In this document: positions 20,704-27,917 of the stretch, one piece after another
Position numbering within the stretch: the stretch's first letter is position 1
Layout of the letters: each line of letters starts with the position of its first letter
Assembly (NCBI GenBank): GCA_902778255.1
Contig: CACYXD010000007.1
Coordinates: 78,203 to 142,202, forward strand
Length of the DNA stretch: 64,000 nucleotides
Direction of reading: 5' to 3'
DNA from: an uncultured Prevotellaceae bacterium
Lineage (GTDB): Bacteria > Bacteroidota > Bacteroidia > Bacteroidales > Bacteroidaceae
Translations under genes and position numbers: made by a program
The notes under the pieces: model-generated
Databases searched by the model: none
What the model saw: only the letters and a program-made list of their open reading frames with translations
What the model was told of the DNA's origin: nothing

Positions 20704-20776
20704 TCGAGGTGACAGGACTCGAACCTGCGACAGCCTGGTCCCAAACCAGGAACGCTACCAACTGCGCTACACCTCG
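20704..20776 (-). tRNA. tRNA-Pro (TGG)
   Basis: The 73-base cloverleaf has the 7-bp acceptor stem CGAGGTG/CACCTCG, a D-arm with AGTTGGTAGCG, the anticodon loop TTTGGGA with anticodon TGG, and the T-loop TTCGAGT. The discriminator base is A and CCA is not encoded. Confidence 0.97.
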
Positions 20777-20831
20777 GTTTTGCGGGTGCAAAGGTACGCA
20801 TTTTCTGCGACCTTTGCAAATTTTTCCGCAA

Positions 20832-22019
20832 TTATTTTATGATTCCTTGCTCTACGAATATCTTTTTCAGCGCAACCACCGAGCGTTCTACCTGCTCTTC
20901 GGTATGCGTAGCCATCAAAGCATAGCGCACCAACGTGTCCTGAGGCGCACATGCAGGAGGAATGACAGGGTTGATAAACACGCCTGCATTGAAGGCCAGT
21001 GCCGTTACAAGGAACGTCTTATCGGTATCTCTTACGTAAAGAGGAATGATAGGACTCTCAGTATCGCCAATCTCAAAGCCTTCCTCACGGAAACGCTTCA
21101 GGGCATAGCGAGTCACCTTCCACAGTTTCTCAATACGCTCGGGCTCCTGCTGAATGATGTGCAGAGCCTCCATAGCAGCTGCTGTAGCAGCAGGCGTATT
21201 TGAAGCTGAGAAAATATAGGTACGGCAAGTATGGCGCAACCAGTTGATGGTATCCTTGTCGGCAGCAATAAAGCCTCCGATAGAAGCCAACGACTTAGAG
21301 AAAGTACCCATAATCAGATCCACCTCGTCAGTCAGTCCGAAATGGTCACACACACCACGTCCCTGCTTTCCGAACACGCCGATACCGTGAGCCTCATCCA
21401 CCATGATTGAGCAATTATACTTATGCTTCAGCTTCACGATTTCTGGCAACTTACACAAATCACCCTCCATGGAGAACACACCGTCAACGACAATCAGCTT
21501 GACAGCCTCCTGGGGAAGTTTCTGAAGCACGCGCTCCAAATCCTCCATATCGTTGTGCTTATAGTGCAGCTGCTTTGCAAAAGCCAGACGACGACCATCC
21601 ACGATGGAAGCGTGGTCACGGTCATCGCAAATCACGAAGTCATCCTTGCTGAGCAATGCCGGAATGACACCCTGATTGACAGAAAAACCTGTGCTGAAAC
21701 ACAGACAGTCGTCTTTTCCGATAAACGCTGCGATTTCCTTTTCCAACTGGATGTGCAAATCCAACGTACCATTGAGGAAACGACTGCCTGCACAACCTGA
21801 TCCGTATTTGTCAAGAGCAGCCTTTGCCTTGTCGATGATACGCTGATCGCCTGTTAATCCAGTATATGCATTTGAGCCGAACATCAAAACATGATGTCCG
21901 CCCATCTCCACTTCCGTACCCTGCTTTCCCTCAATAGCACGGAAATAAGGGTAGATTCCCTTGGCCATTGCCTCCTGAGGAATGCGATACGACTTGTATC
22001 TTTCTTGTAGTTGTCCCAT
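20832..22019 (-). CDS. spt: Serine palmitoyltransferase (alpha-oxoamine synthase)
   Basis: This PLP enzyme of the alpha-oxoamine synthase family is 395 aa from the ATG at 22019; a GTG 18 bases upstream is possible but less likely. The PLP lysine lies in GTFSKSLASIGGF and the active-site pattern VDEAHGIGVFG is present. The segments EMGGHHVLMFGSNAYTGLTG and GSGCAGSRFLNGTLDLH resemble Bacteroides serine palmitoyltransferase more than BioF or Kbl, so it should make 3-ketodihydrosphingosine, the first step in sphingolipid synthesis. A lipid kinase gene is divergently adjacent. A TAACTTTG promoter box lies at 22051-22058. Family is certain; the Spt assignment is likely. Confidence 0.88.
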   Translation of the reverse strand: MGQLQERYKSYRIPQEAMAKGIYPYFRAIEGKQGTEVEMGGHHVLMFGSNAYTGLTGDQRIIDKAKAALDKYGSGCAGSRFLNGTLDLHIQLEKEIAAFIGKDDCLCFSTGFSVNQGVIPALLSKDDFVICDDRDHASIVDGRRLAFAKQLHYKHNDMEDLERVLQKLPQEAVKLIVVDGVFSMEGDLCKLPEIVKLKHKYNCSIMVDEAHGIGVFGKQGRGVCDHFGLTDEVDLIMGTFSKSLASIGGFIAADKDTINWLRHTCRTYIFSASNTPAATAAAMEALHIIQQEPERIEKLWKVTRYALKRFREEGFEIGDTESPIIPLYVRDTDKTFLVTALAFNAGVFINPVIPPACAPQDTLVRYALMATHTEEQVERSVVALKKIFVEQGIIK

Positions 22020-22152
22020 ATCTTTGTTTGGTTTCACTTATTTTGGGATGCAAAGTTACACAAAATTCTGCAATTCGTGCACATTTTTCTTAATAAAAGT
22101 TTGTTTTTTTCTTTTTTCTATGTTTTTGCTGTTCTTTTTCGTCCAAATTATG

Positions 22153-22160
22153 TATTTTTG
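22153..22160 (+). promoter_or_regulatory. -7 box of the lipid kinase gene (leaderless-type spacing)
   Basis: TATTTTTG ends only 4 bases before the ATG at 22165. The transcription start would then fall at or next to the start codon, which implies a leaderless mRNA. Confidence 0.55.
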
Positions 22161-22164
22161 CACT

Positions 22165-23127
22165 ATGCAAAACAATAAGAAGTCCATTACTTTTATCATC
22201 AACCCCATCTCGGGTACGAAGTCAAAGAGTGCCCTACCCTCGCTTGTTGGGCAATATATTGACAGCACCATTTACGACTGCGAAATTGTCAAGACGGAAT
22301 ATGCCGGCCATGCGGCAGAGATTGCCAGCCAGTGTGCCAAAGACCATCGTGACATCTGTGTGGCCGTGGGTGGCGACGGAACCGTCAATGAGGTGGCACG
22401 CTCCTTGGTACATAGCGACACCGCGCTGGGCATCATCCCTTGTGGTTCTGGTAACGGGCTGGCACGCCATCTGTGCATCCCAATGGACATGAAACAAGCC
22501 TTACAGGTCATTAATGCCGGGAGTACAGACTATTTCGACTATGGCGTCATCAACGACCTGCCGTTCTTCTGTACCTGCGGCATGGGCTTCGACGCTTTCG
22601 TCTCGCTGAAATTCGCAGAGTCTGGCAAACGCGGACTGGCCACGTATATTGAGAACGTACTGAAAGAAGGACTGACCTACAAGCCCGACACCTATACCAT
22701 TACCGACGATAGCGGAAACCATCAATACAAAGCCTTCCTCGTGGCCTGTGCCAATGCCTCACAGTACGGCAATAATGCCTACATCGCCCCTGAGGCATCC
22801 ATGCAAGACGGATTACTCGACGTGATTATCATGGAGCCATTCAACATCCTTGAGGCTGCCACCTTAGGATTTGACCTCTTTGCCAAGACGCTGAAAAACA
22901 ACACCCATATCCAGACCTTCCAGGCACGCAGCCTGCATATCCATCGCAGCGAGCCTGGCGCAGTCCACTTCGACGGCGACCCCACCAAAATGGGCACAGA
23001 TATTGACGTACGTATCGAGCCATTAGGCTTGAAGGCCGTTGTCAACGCCCATCACATCCAGGATGAAGCCAAACCAGGCCGCGTCATCGACAATATCAGC
23101 AAGACCATTGACAAGATTATTATATAA
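22165..23127 (+). CDS. Diacylglycerol kinase family lipid kinase
   Basis: This 320-aa protein belongs to the DAGK/YegS family. It has an N-terminal catalytic domain with the nucleotide-binding motif VAVGGDGTVNEVARSL and GIIPCGSGNGLARHL, followed by a beta-sandwich domain. The start at 22165 (MQNNKKSITFIINPISG) fits the family N-terminus; longer in-frame starts run upstream of the promoter box. It phosphorylates a lipid alcohol. Because it is divergently paired with serine palmitoyltransferase, a sphingoid or ceramide substrate is plausible, but that is inference. Confidence 0.9.
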   Translation: MQNNKKSITFIINPISGTKSKSALPSLVGQYIDSTIYDCEIVKTEYAGHAAEIASQCAKDHRDICVAVGGDGTVNEVARSLVHSDTALGIIPCGSGNGLARHLCIPMDMKQALQVINAGSTDYFDYGVINDLPFFCTCGMGFDAFVSLKFAESGKRGLATYIENVLKEGLTYKPDTYTITDDSGNHQYKAFLVACANASQYGNNAYIAPEASMQDGLLDVIIMEPFNILEAATLGFDLFAKTLKNNTHIQTFQARSLHIHRSEPGAVHFDGDPTKMGTDIDVRIEPLGLKAVVNAHHIQDEAKPGRVIDNISKTIDKIII

Positions 23128-23159
23128 TGTACACGCATACATATTTTAATATTTAGTCT

Positions 23160-23354
23160 ATGGAGATCATTATCGTAGCAGCTATCATCATAGCATCCGC
23201 CTGTTATGCCACGAGAAGGATTATACGAACCTTCAAGCACAAAAGCTGTGCGTGCGATGATTGCCCAGGCTGCGCGTTAAAAGAGCAAATGCAGGAAAAA
23301 GGCGGTAATCCATGTCATGACTGCAAAAAAACATCTAAAAATTTTGTCAGATAA
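23160..23354 (+). CDS. Small Cys-rich single-pass membrane protein (FeoB-associated type)
   Basis: This 64-aa protein has an N-terminal membrane helix (IIIVAAIIIASACYATRRI) followed by a cytoplasmic Cys cluster (CACDDCPGCALK and CHDC). The pattern resembles the FeoB-associated Cys-rich membrane protein family, thought to assist ferrous iron uptake, but no feoB gene is in the window. It sits 32 bases after the lipid kinase gene and may share its transcript. Confidence 0.65.
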   Translation: MEIIIVAAIIIASACYATRRIIRTFKHKSCACDDCPGCALKEQMQEKGGNPCHDCKKTSKNFVR

Positions 23355-23365
23355 AAAAAAATAGC

Positions 23366-23373
23366 TACCTTTG
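23366..23373 (+). promoter_or_regulatory. -7 box of tRNA-Cys
   Basis: TACCTTTG lies 40 bases before the tRNA-Cys 5' end. It overlaps the end of a transcript from the small membrane protein gene. Confidence 0.65.
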
Positions 23374-23413
23374 CATCCGCAAACCAAGAAGGGTAATCCT
23401 TACACTCGCATTC

Positions 23414-23485
23414 GGTGCCTTGGATGAGTGGCTTAGTCAACGGTCTGCAAAACCGTCTACGGCGGTTCGAGTCCGCCAGGCACCT
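23414..23485 (+). tRNA. tRNA-Cys (GCA)
   Basis: Acceptor stem GGTGCCT/AGGCACC, anticodon loop with GCA between the stems CGGT and ACCG, T-loop TTCGAGT, and the U73 discriminator expected for Cys. CCA is not encoded. Confidence 0.97.
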
Positions 23486-23492
23486 CACAGAC

Positions 23493-23537
23493 AAACTCGG
23501 AAACCTCGATAAAAAAGGGCTTCCGAGTTTTCTTTTT
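23493..23537 (+). terminator. Rho-independent terminator after tRNA-Cys
   Basis: The 10-bp perfect stem AAACTCGGAA (23493-23502) / TTCCGAGTTT (23521-23530) is followed by TCTTTTT. It ends the tRNA transcript just before the convergent WYL gene. Confidence 0.85.
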
Positions 23538-23543
23538 ACCACC

Positions 23544-25034
23544 TTAATCCAACAAGAATTTCTCTATCATTTCAGATTTAAGTGCCCTGCGCACCACATC
23601 TTGCGTAAACGGACAGCCATCGACATATTCCTTTGGATAGGCATTTGCCATTTCCAACAGGCCATGATATAGTTCACGCACTACATCCTTGCATCGTGCA
23701 TGTCCGTTGAATGGGAAGCCGTCCTTGCTGACCTGACGATTAGGAGTAACCTCAATATCAAGCATATCACCCACTTTCTTCAGTTCTATCTTAGTAGGCT
23801 CCTCTTCATTACCAAGCTCTATGACCGTATGACTGTGGTTGACAATCTTTTCCAAACACGTGCGGACATAGTTCCAATCTATACTCATATCAAAGATGCT
23901 ACTCTCCAGATACATCGTACCAAGACTAATCCTGTAGCTAATAAGCAACTCATCATCCTTTCTATCATGAATATAGTTGAAAGCAAACAACTCTGGCTCC
24001 AGCGCTTCAATATTCAGTTTTGCTCCCTCTACATTTTTGTATGACTCCTTACACCATTCCAGCCTTTCAATCATATGGTCACGCAGGAATGCAGGTGACG
24101 TCACAACAAGACGGTCTCCATAGAACATCAGTTCCTGAATCAATTCGTAGTTAATCATCACATCCAGCGTAAGTGAATAGTTGCCTTTCTCATTCACAAC
24201 TATCTTCTGCGAGCTATGTATGGGCAACGATATGAGATAAGGGAATAGACTACTATCAGCCCACAATTCTATGTGCTCAACTTTCGGCTCTTGCGGAACA
24301 GTCACACCAACCAAATGCTCGAAGTATTTCTTAAACGACGTCTTGGTGGCTTTGTATTTCACCTCCTTATTCACCTTTACTGAATCCATACGGTCTAACG
24401 AAAAGGCCTCTATATCTTTTCCACCTTCCTTCATGGCCATCAGATACCAGCGACGCCAATACTGCTTCAGATAATAAGGATGCAGGATAATAGCCTCTGA
24501 GTCTCTGTAATCCTTTCTGTATTCCACATCAAGCACCTGACGCTTATTGATGGCATCAAATAGCGGCATCAGTAATACAGCATCCCTTTTCGTACCACCC
24601 TCAAAGCTGGCTATCTCCTTCTGTCTGCCCATCATGTTCTGGTCCAGTCGCGTTAGCATCTGGTCTATCCATCCGAAATCAGGCATACCGTTAAATCCCT
24701 GCAGAATACTTCTTACCTCCTGCAGTTTCTCCACCTCATCCTCTGTCAGCTCATGATTATAGATAGAATCTATTCCATAACGGTATCTATAATATCGTTT
24801 CTTGTTCCTATCCTCGTATACAATACCGTCTTTTCCATAAAGAGTACCGAACTTTCCATTCATCTCCATCATATCCTGCATGAAAGTAGTACGAGACTGG
24901 ATGAGTTTCATACCCCTTTCCTCCAGTTTCCTGTTGACAATATCCATCAACTGCTTACAGGTATATTCCTTACCCGTACTGAAGCATTGGTCATAGATCA
25001 TCTCACGGAATGCATAGTCTTTAGTATTAGCCAT
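23544..25034 (-). CDS. WYL-domain transcriptional regulator with C-terminal extension
   Basis: From the ATG at 25034 (MANTKDYAFREM; a longer start reaches towards its promoter) the protein is 496 aa. It has an N-terminal winged-helix region (about 1-70), a WYL domain (about 155-240, with HPYYLKQYWRRWYLMAM) and a WCX domain (about 255-345). These are hallmarks of BrxR/CapW-type regulators of defence loci. A further roughly 150 residues (347-496) are unrecognised and unusual for the family. Its promoter carries a 19-bp dyad also found at two other island promoters, so it probably autoregulates and controls the tRNA-like RNA and the XRE/ASCH operon. Confidence 0.88.
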   Translation of the reverse strand: MANTKDYAFREMIYDQCFSTGKEYTCKQLMDIVNRKLEERGMKLIQSRTTFMQDMMEMNGKFGTLYGKDGIVYEDRNKKRYYRYRYGIDSIYNHELTEDEVEKLQEVRSILQGFNGMPDFGWIDQMLTRLDQNMMGRQKEIASFEGGTKRDAVLLMPLFDAINKRQVLDVEYRKDYRDSEAIILHPYYLKQYWRRWYLMAMKEGGKDIEAFSLDRMDSVKVNKEVKYKATKTSFKKYFEHLVGVTVPQEPKVEHIELWADSSLFPYLISLPIHSSQKIVVNEKGNYSLTLDVMINYELIQELMFYGDRLVVTSPAFLRDHMIERLEWCKESYKNVEGAKLNIEALEPELFAFNYIHDRKDDELLISYRISLGTMYLESSIFDMSIDWNYVRTCLEKIVNHSHTVIELGNEEEPTKIELKKVGDMLDIEVTPNRQVSKDGFPFNGHARCKDVVRELYHGLLEMANAYPKEYVDGCPFTQDVVRRALKSEMIEKFLLD

Positions 25035-25061
25035 AATTATCTGAATTTTAAGTTTCTGGTG

Positions 25062-25097
25062 CAAAGATAATGATTATTTGTTCAGTTAAAGCGAACA
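25062..25097 (-). promoter_or_regulatory. WYL gene promoter and operator copy (a)
   Basis: The -7 box TATCTTTG is read on the minus strand at 25069-25062. Nine bases upstream lies the dyad TGTTCAGTTAAAGCGAACA (25079-25097), which extends to 8-bp perfect arms at 25076-25100. The dyad covers the -33 region, as expected for a repressor site. Confidence 0.8.
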
Positions 25098-25122
25098 AAT
25101 ACTGAAATTTTCATTTTTTCTC

Positions 25123-25171
25123 AAAAAACGCTGGCCACCTCACCAGATCTAATGCACTGGGGGCAGCCAGC
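25123..25171 (-). terminator. Rho-independent terminator of the structured RNA
   Basis: On the minus strand GCTGGC (25171-25166) pairs with GCCAGC (25135-25130), with an inner CCAG/CTGG stem, and is followed by GTTTTTT. It would end the non-coding RNA before the WYL promoter. Confidence 0.8.
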
Positions 25172-25248
25172 AAAAGAACGTATTAGGACTGAGCCTGCTT
25201 GCAAATACGCTCTTAATATGAGACTCACAATTTATATTTCAATAAGAA

Positions 25249-25334
25249 GGAAGCCAGGCGGCAGAATCGAACTGCTACTGAAAACCTTGCGGCTTGCCCA
25301 CCTTTACCATACATCGTGGCTCTACCTGACTTCC
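25249..25334 (-). ncRNA. tRNA-like module 2 (GCAA tetraloop in place of anticodon)
   Basis: The end stem GGAAGTCAGG/CCTGGCTTCC has 10 bp including one G-U pair. Inside are a D-arm CCAC/GTGG with a loop containing ATGGTAAAG, an arm AAGCC-GCAA-GGTTT in the anticodon-arm position, and a T-arm GCAG-TTCGATT-CTGC. A 2-base bulge separates the T-arm from the end stem. There is no 7-base anticodon loop, so it cannot decode as a normal tRNA. Confidence 0.75.
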
Positions 25335-25454
25335 ATTAAAGAGCAAGAGACATATCCCCTTGCCACCCGAATTACGTCTGACAATCGAGCAACGGGGTCT
25401 GAGATATGTTCGCCTACCGATGCGCGTTACGGGCTAATAATTTCTTTTTCAAAA

Positions 25455-25495
25455 GGCTGGCCGCCATACCCCAAAACGTCAGGTGGGAGCCAGCC
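25455..25495 (-). other. GC-rich hairpin inside the structured RNA, possible early terminator
   Basis: On the minus strand GGCTGGC pairs with GCCAGCC (7 bp) and is followed by TTTTGAAAAAG. The short T-run suggests partial termination, which would release a shorter RNA carrying only the first tRNA-like module. Confidence 0.5.
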
Positions 25496-25546
25496 CCGTC
25501 TGTACCTCTCCGCACCAATTGCGGAAGCCGCAGACTATAAAAACAA

Positions 25547-25625
25547 GGCGGATTGGCGAAGGAGTTGAACCTTGCAATATGCTATCTTGCGAAAGCCTCG
25601 CTACCGATGCGACCATCAATCCGCC
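25547..25625 (-). ncRNA. tRNA-like module 1 (GCAA tetraloop in place of anticodon)
   Basis: The end stem GGCGGATTG/CAATCCGCC is perfect over 9 bp and extends to 11 bp with flanking AA/TT. The D-arm is TCGC-ATCGGTA-GCGA. One base later follows the arm GCTTTC-GCAA-GATAGC (one T-T mismatch), then the T-arm AAGG-TTCAACT-CCTT. Arm order and spacing follow a tRNA, but a GNRA tetraloop replaces the anticodon loop and three bases separate the T-arm from the end stem. Confidence 0.75.
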
Positions 25626-25643
25626 TTTTTCACGATTTTGCTG

Positions 25644-25679
25644 CGAAGGTAATCCTTATGTGTTCAGCCAGAGCGAACA
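25644..25679 (-). promoter_or_regulatory. Structured-RNA promoter and operator copy (b)
   Basis: The -7 box reads TACCTTCG on the minus strand (25651-25644). Nine bases upstream lies TGTTCAGCCAGAGCGAACA (25661-25679), the same dyad and spacing as at the WYL and XRE promoters. The predicted RNA start is near 25638. Confidence 0.75.
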
Positions 25680-25708
25680 AAACGAAAAAAATATCGTTTT
25701 CTTTCAAA

Positions 25709-26101
25709 TTATCGCCTTCTACACCAACTTGCAAGGTATCTCAGGAGAGGATACGTTTCGATGCTTGCATCATCCGCAGAATACACCTTGCGTATATTAC
25801 CTTTGGTTATAGTTATCTCATAGCTATTTCCATCAAGCACCATCATACCAGATTCATTAGGAATCTCATCCTTTGATAGAATCCTGTCGATGGCAGCCTC
25901 TGTGAAAGCATTCAACACCCGCTTGGGCAGAGGCGGCAGATCTTCCTGTTTCCCAGAAATCTCTTTTGCAAACTCTCCCAGAGGGTTATCAAATTTTACC
26001 TTATAGCTCTTTCCTTTCTCGTCTAAGGTAAGGACTACAACCATGCCGTTCGAAGGAAAGAGACTATGGGTGGCAGAAAACTTTAATTGTATTTTTTCCA
26101 T
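25709..26101 (-). CDS. Hypothetical 130-aa island protein
   Basis: I do not recognise this protein. It starts MEKIQLKFSATHSLFPSNGM, has alternating beta-type segments (MVVVLTLDEKGKSYKVKF; SYEITITKGNIRKVYSAD) and ends in a basic tail (SWCRRR). There is no signal peptide or membrane helix. It is the last gene of the XRE-ASCH unit (46 bases after the ASCH gene), and the operator for the structured RNA lies just past its stop. It is likely a component of the same system. Confidence 0.6.
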   Translation of the reverse strand: MEKIQLKFSATHSLFPSNGMVVVLTLDEKGKSYKVKFDNPLGEFAKEISGKQEDLPPLPKRVLNAFTEAAIDRILSKDEIPNESGMMVLDGNSYEITITKGNIRKVYSADDASIETYPLLRYLASWCRRR

Positions 26102-26147
26102 ATGTATGAGTTATTTTGTTGGTGGAAGGTGTCTTGACAAAACGCAA

Positions 26148-27356
26148 TTATTTTTTATCACCTAAAGCATATTCCATAAAACATTCAGTATAATCGACTC
26201 TTTCATCCTCTTCCAGTTCGGTATAGAGCATGTAATTACCATATTCAGAATCAAAATACATCACATCAGCATTATTAATCTGACACGTATACGAATCATC
26301 TTTATTGATGAATTGAATCGCGTCATACCTCCTTAACTGAGGAACGCCATTAATCTCCTTCACAGTCCCATTTTCATTTACCACGAAGAATGTACTTAAA
26401 CTCTTTTGAGTAATCTCTTTGTGAAAGAACGTCTTTTCGCCTGATACAATATCCTTGAAGACATCTTTGCTTACTTTAAACTTAAGAACGTTTTCATCCT
26501 CTTTAGCTTTGGGCGATTGGATTTTCGCTGATTCTTGGATAGTTGTCTCTTCACAGGCGTTATCAAACTCTCCCTCCTCCAGTTTCTTTCCAAAGTTAAA
26601 CTGTGCTGTCATCCATGCAAGTTCAGAGCCATCTGGATAATATATCATATATGGCTTCGATTCATCGTGTGGATCTGGGATGTTATATATACCAGACCCA
26701 TCTGCCAATTCAAAAGCTATATACTTATTGCCACAATATACTGTTACACTCTTAAAAGGTTTCATTTTAAAAGCATCTTCCACGCACAAGACATCCATGA
26801 GATAGCCAGTCAGGAATAATTCAATTGCCTTAAATCCCCCAGTCTCAATCTTTTCAAAAGCACTCTTTTCACAAGGAATAAATACCTCCTCTTCTGATTC
26901 GCTGAGCCAAATATCTTCCAGTTCTACCTGATGAGCTGGTGGCAGATTATTCTCGTCAATTTCATCATAATCAAAGAGATTCAGTTTTCCTTTTACATTC
27001 AGTATTGGTTCATCAAACATCCACGCATCTTCGAGTTTCCATTTGATTGCGCCTTCATCTGCCCAAATAGAATCCACAACCCCCTCTTCAAATGCCGTAA
27101 CAGTCACATAGCCAACAATGGCACTTGTTGGCAAAGTTTCAGGCTCTGGGAAATTACCAAAACTTATCTCATTATTTATAAAAGATGAAAGCTGCTCTGG
27201 AATACCTGCAAAGAAGTTCTTCGTAACTTTTTTGGAACTGGCGTGAATTAGTATACGGCCAGGCACCTTTGCTGCCTTCCATGTTCTGTTTTCTACGTCC
27301 TTAATACCTGCGCAAATCAATGATGCCCAGGGCTGTTGTACTGATAATACTTTCAT
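26148..27356 (-). CDS. ASCH-domain protein with second ASCH-like C-terminal domain
   Basis: The N-terminal region (about 1-130) is a clear ASCH domain: MKVLSVQQPWASLICAGIKD, VENRTW, RILIHAS, AIVGYVTVTAF, then GKLNLFDYDE. ASCH folds are PUA-related and associated with RNA binding; some cleave or bind tRNA or nucleotides. The C-terminal part (about 288-402, FKVSKDVFKDIVSGEKTFFHKEI ... LRRYDAIQFI) resembles the C-terminal domain of the nearby GIY-YIG protein. The middle is unrecognised and partly acidic. It lies between the XRE regulator and the 130-aa gene. The exact activity is unknown. Confidence 0.75.
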   Translation of the reverse strand: MKVLSVQQPWASLICAGIKDVENRTWKAAKVPGRILIHASSKKVTKNFFAGIPEQLSSFINNEISFGNFPEPETLPTSAIVGYVTVTAFEEGVVDSIWADEGAIKWKLEDAWMFDEPILNVKGKLNLFDYDEIDENNLPPAHQVELEDIWLSESEEEVFIPCEKSAFEKIETGGFKAIELFLTGYLMDVLCVEDAFKMKPFKSVTVYCGNKYIAFELADGSGIYNIPDPHDESKPYMIYYPDGSELAWMTAQFNFGKKLEEGEFDNACEETTIQESAKIQSPKAKEDENVLKFKVSKDVFKDIVSGEKTFFHKEITQKSLSTFFVVNENGTVKEINGVPQLRRYDAIQFINKDDSYTCQINNADVMYFDSEYGNYMLYTELEEDERVDYTECFMEYALGDKK

Positions 27357-27383
27357 AGTCTTATGGTTTTAAGTTATACGTTA

Positions 27384-27827
27384 TTATTCTTTATATTCCA
27401 CGAAGTCAATTTCGCAACCCAAAGCGTCAGCCAGATTACTTATCATTTCCAGTGATGCATCAAATCTGCCATTTTCCACATTTTCCAGCGTCTTTGGTTT
27501 ATAGTCAGTATAGTCAGAAAGATCTTCCAGAGTCATGTTTGCCCTTTCACGAGCAGCCTTCAGTTTAATGCCGAATTTGATTCTATGCAGCACCCTGTCT
27601 CTCTGTTTTCTATCCTCATCTATACTTGTCCTCTTTCTAAAAAAGGCGATAGCATAATTTCCCACTATCAAGGCCTGAGTCTTTTCGCCAAACTCTTCCT
27701 TTTGAGGTGGAATTGGGAAACCTTCAGAGTCCATCTCCACAGGAATGATTTCCTTTCCTGTGCGCTTTGACAAGAACTGTGCCGCATGAAGGGCATCATC
27801 AAAATAAATTTCAGTAAACTTCACCAT
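27384..27827 (-). CDS. XRE-family HTH protein with N-terminal extension
   Basis: This 147-aa protein ends in a standard Cro/C1-type HTH (about 85-143: IKLKAARERANMTLEDLSDYTDYKPKTLENVENGR). The N-terminal 80 residues (MVKFTEIYFDDALHAAQFLSKRTGKEIIPVEM) are unrecognised. It may be an antitoxin-like or local transcription regulator. It is the first gene after operator copy (c) and leads the ASCH and 130-aa genes. Confidence 0.8.
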   Translation of the reverse strand: MVKFTEIYFDDALHAAQFLSKRTGKEIIPVEMDSEGFPIPPQKEEFGEKTQALIVGNYAIAFFRKRTSIDEDRKQRDRVLHRIKFGIKLKAARERANMTLEDLSDYTDYKPKTLENVENGRFDASLEMISNLADALGCEIDFVEYKE

Positions 27828-27869
27828 TCTTTTTTTGTTTTAAGTTAATGATCTTAATGAATTCAAGTG

Positions 27870-27905
27870 CAAAGGTAAATGTTATGTGTTCAGTCAAAGC
27901 GAACA
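27870..27905 (-). promoter_or_regulatory. XRE operon promoter and operator copy (c)
   Basis: TACCTTTG on the minus strand (27877-27870) is preceded after exactly 9 bases by TGTTCAGTCAAAGCGAACA (27887-27905). It lies between the end of the GIY-YIG gene and the XRE ATG. Confidence 0.8.
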
Positions 27906-27917
27906 GATAAGATAATC

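Larger units (their letters stand above)
25122..25638 (-). ncRNA. About 515-nt structured RNA with tRNA-like modules
   Basis: This stretch has no convincing protein gene but has its own promoter (25644-25651), an operator and a terminator, all on the minus strand. From 5' to 3' it holds a tRNA-like fold (25547-25625), a hairpin with a D-arm-like inner loop (25498-25535), a GC-rich stem with a T-run (25455-25495), a compound stem (25350-25409) preceded by another D-arm-like hairpin with GCATCGGTAG (25411-25426), a second tRNA-like fold (25249-25334), a 10-bp stem (25175-25213) and a terminator (25123-25171). No known RNA family was recognised. Its promoter shares the WYL-type operator, so it is probably part of the same system. 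Confidence 0.75.

Noticed and set aside
20609-20842. Short open frames across tRNA-Pro
   Set aside because: They overlap a complete tRNA gene and have no independent support.
25152-25568. Possible plus-strand protein of 138 aa in the structured region
   Set aside because: It has no promoter or family resemblance, and it crosses the tRNA-like stems. The minus-strand promoter, operator and terminator explain the region better.
25547-25625. A genuine tRNA gene (an AGC anticodon could be read in GATAGCATA)
   Set aside because: That fold leaves no variable loop, a G-A mismatch in the anticodon stem and 7 unpaired bases after the D-arm. The GCAA-tetraloop fold fits tRNA arm spacing better, and the T-arm is not flush with the end stem.
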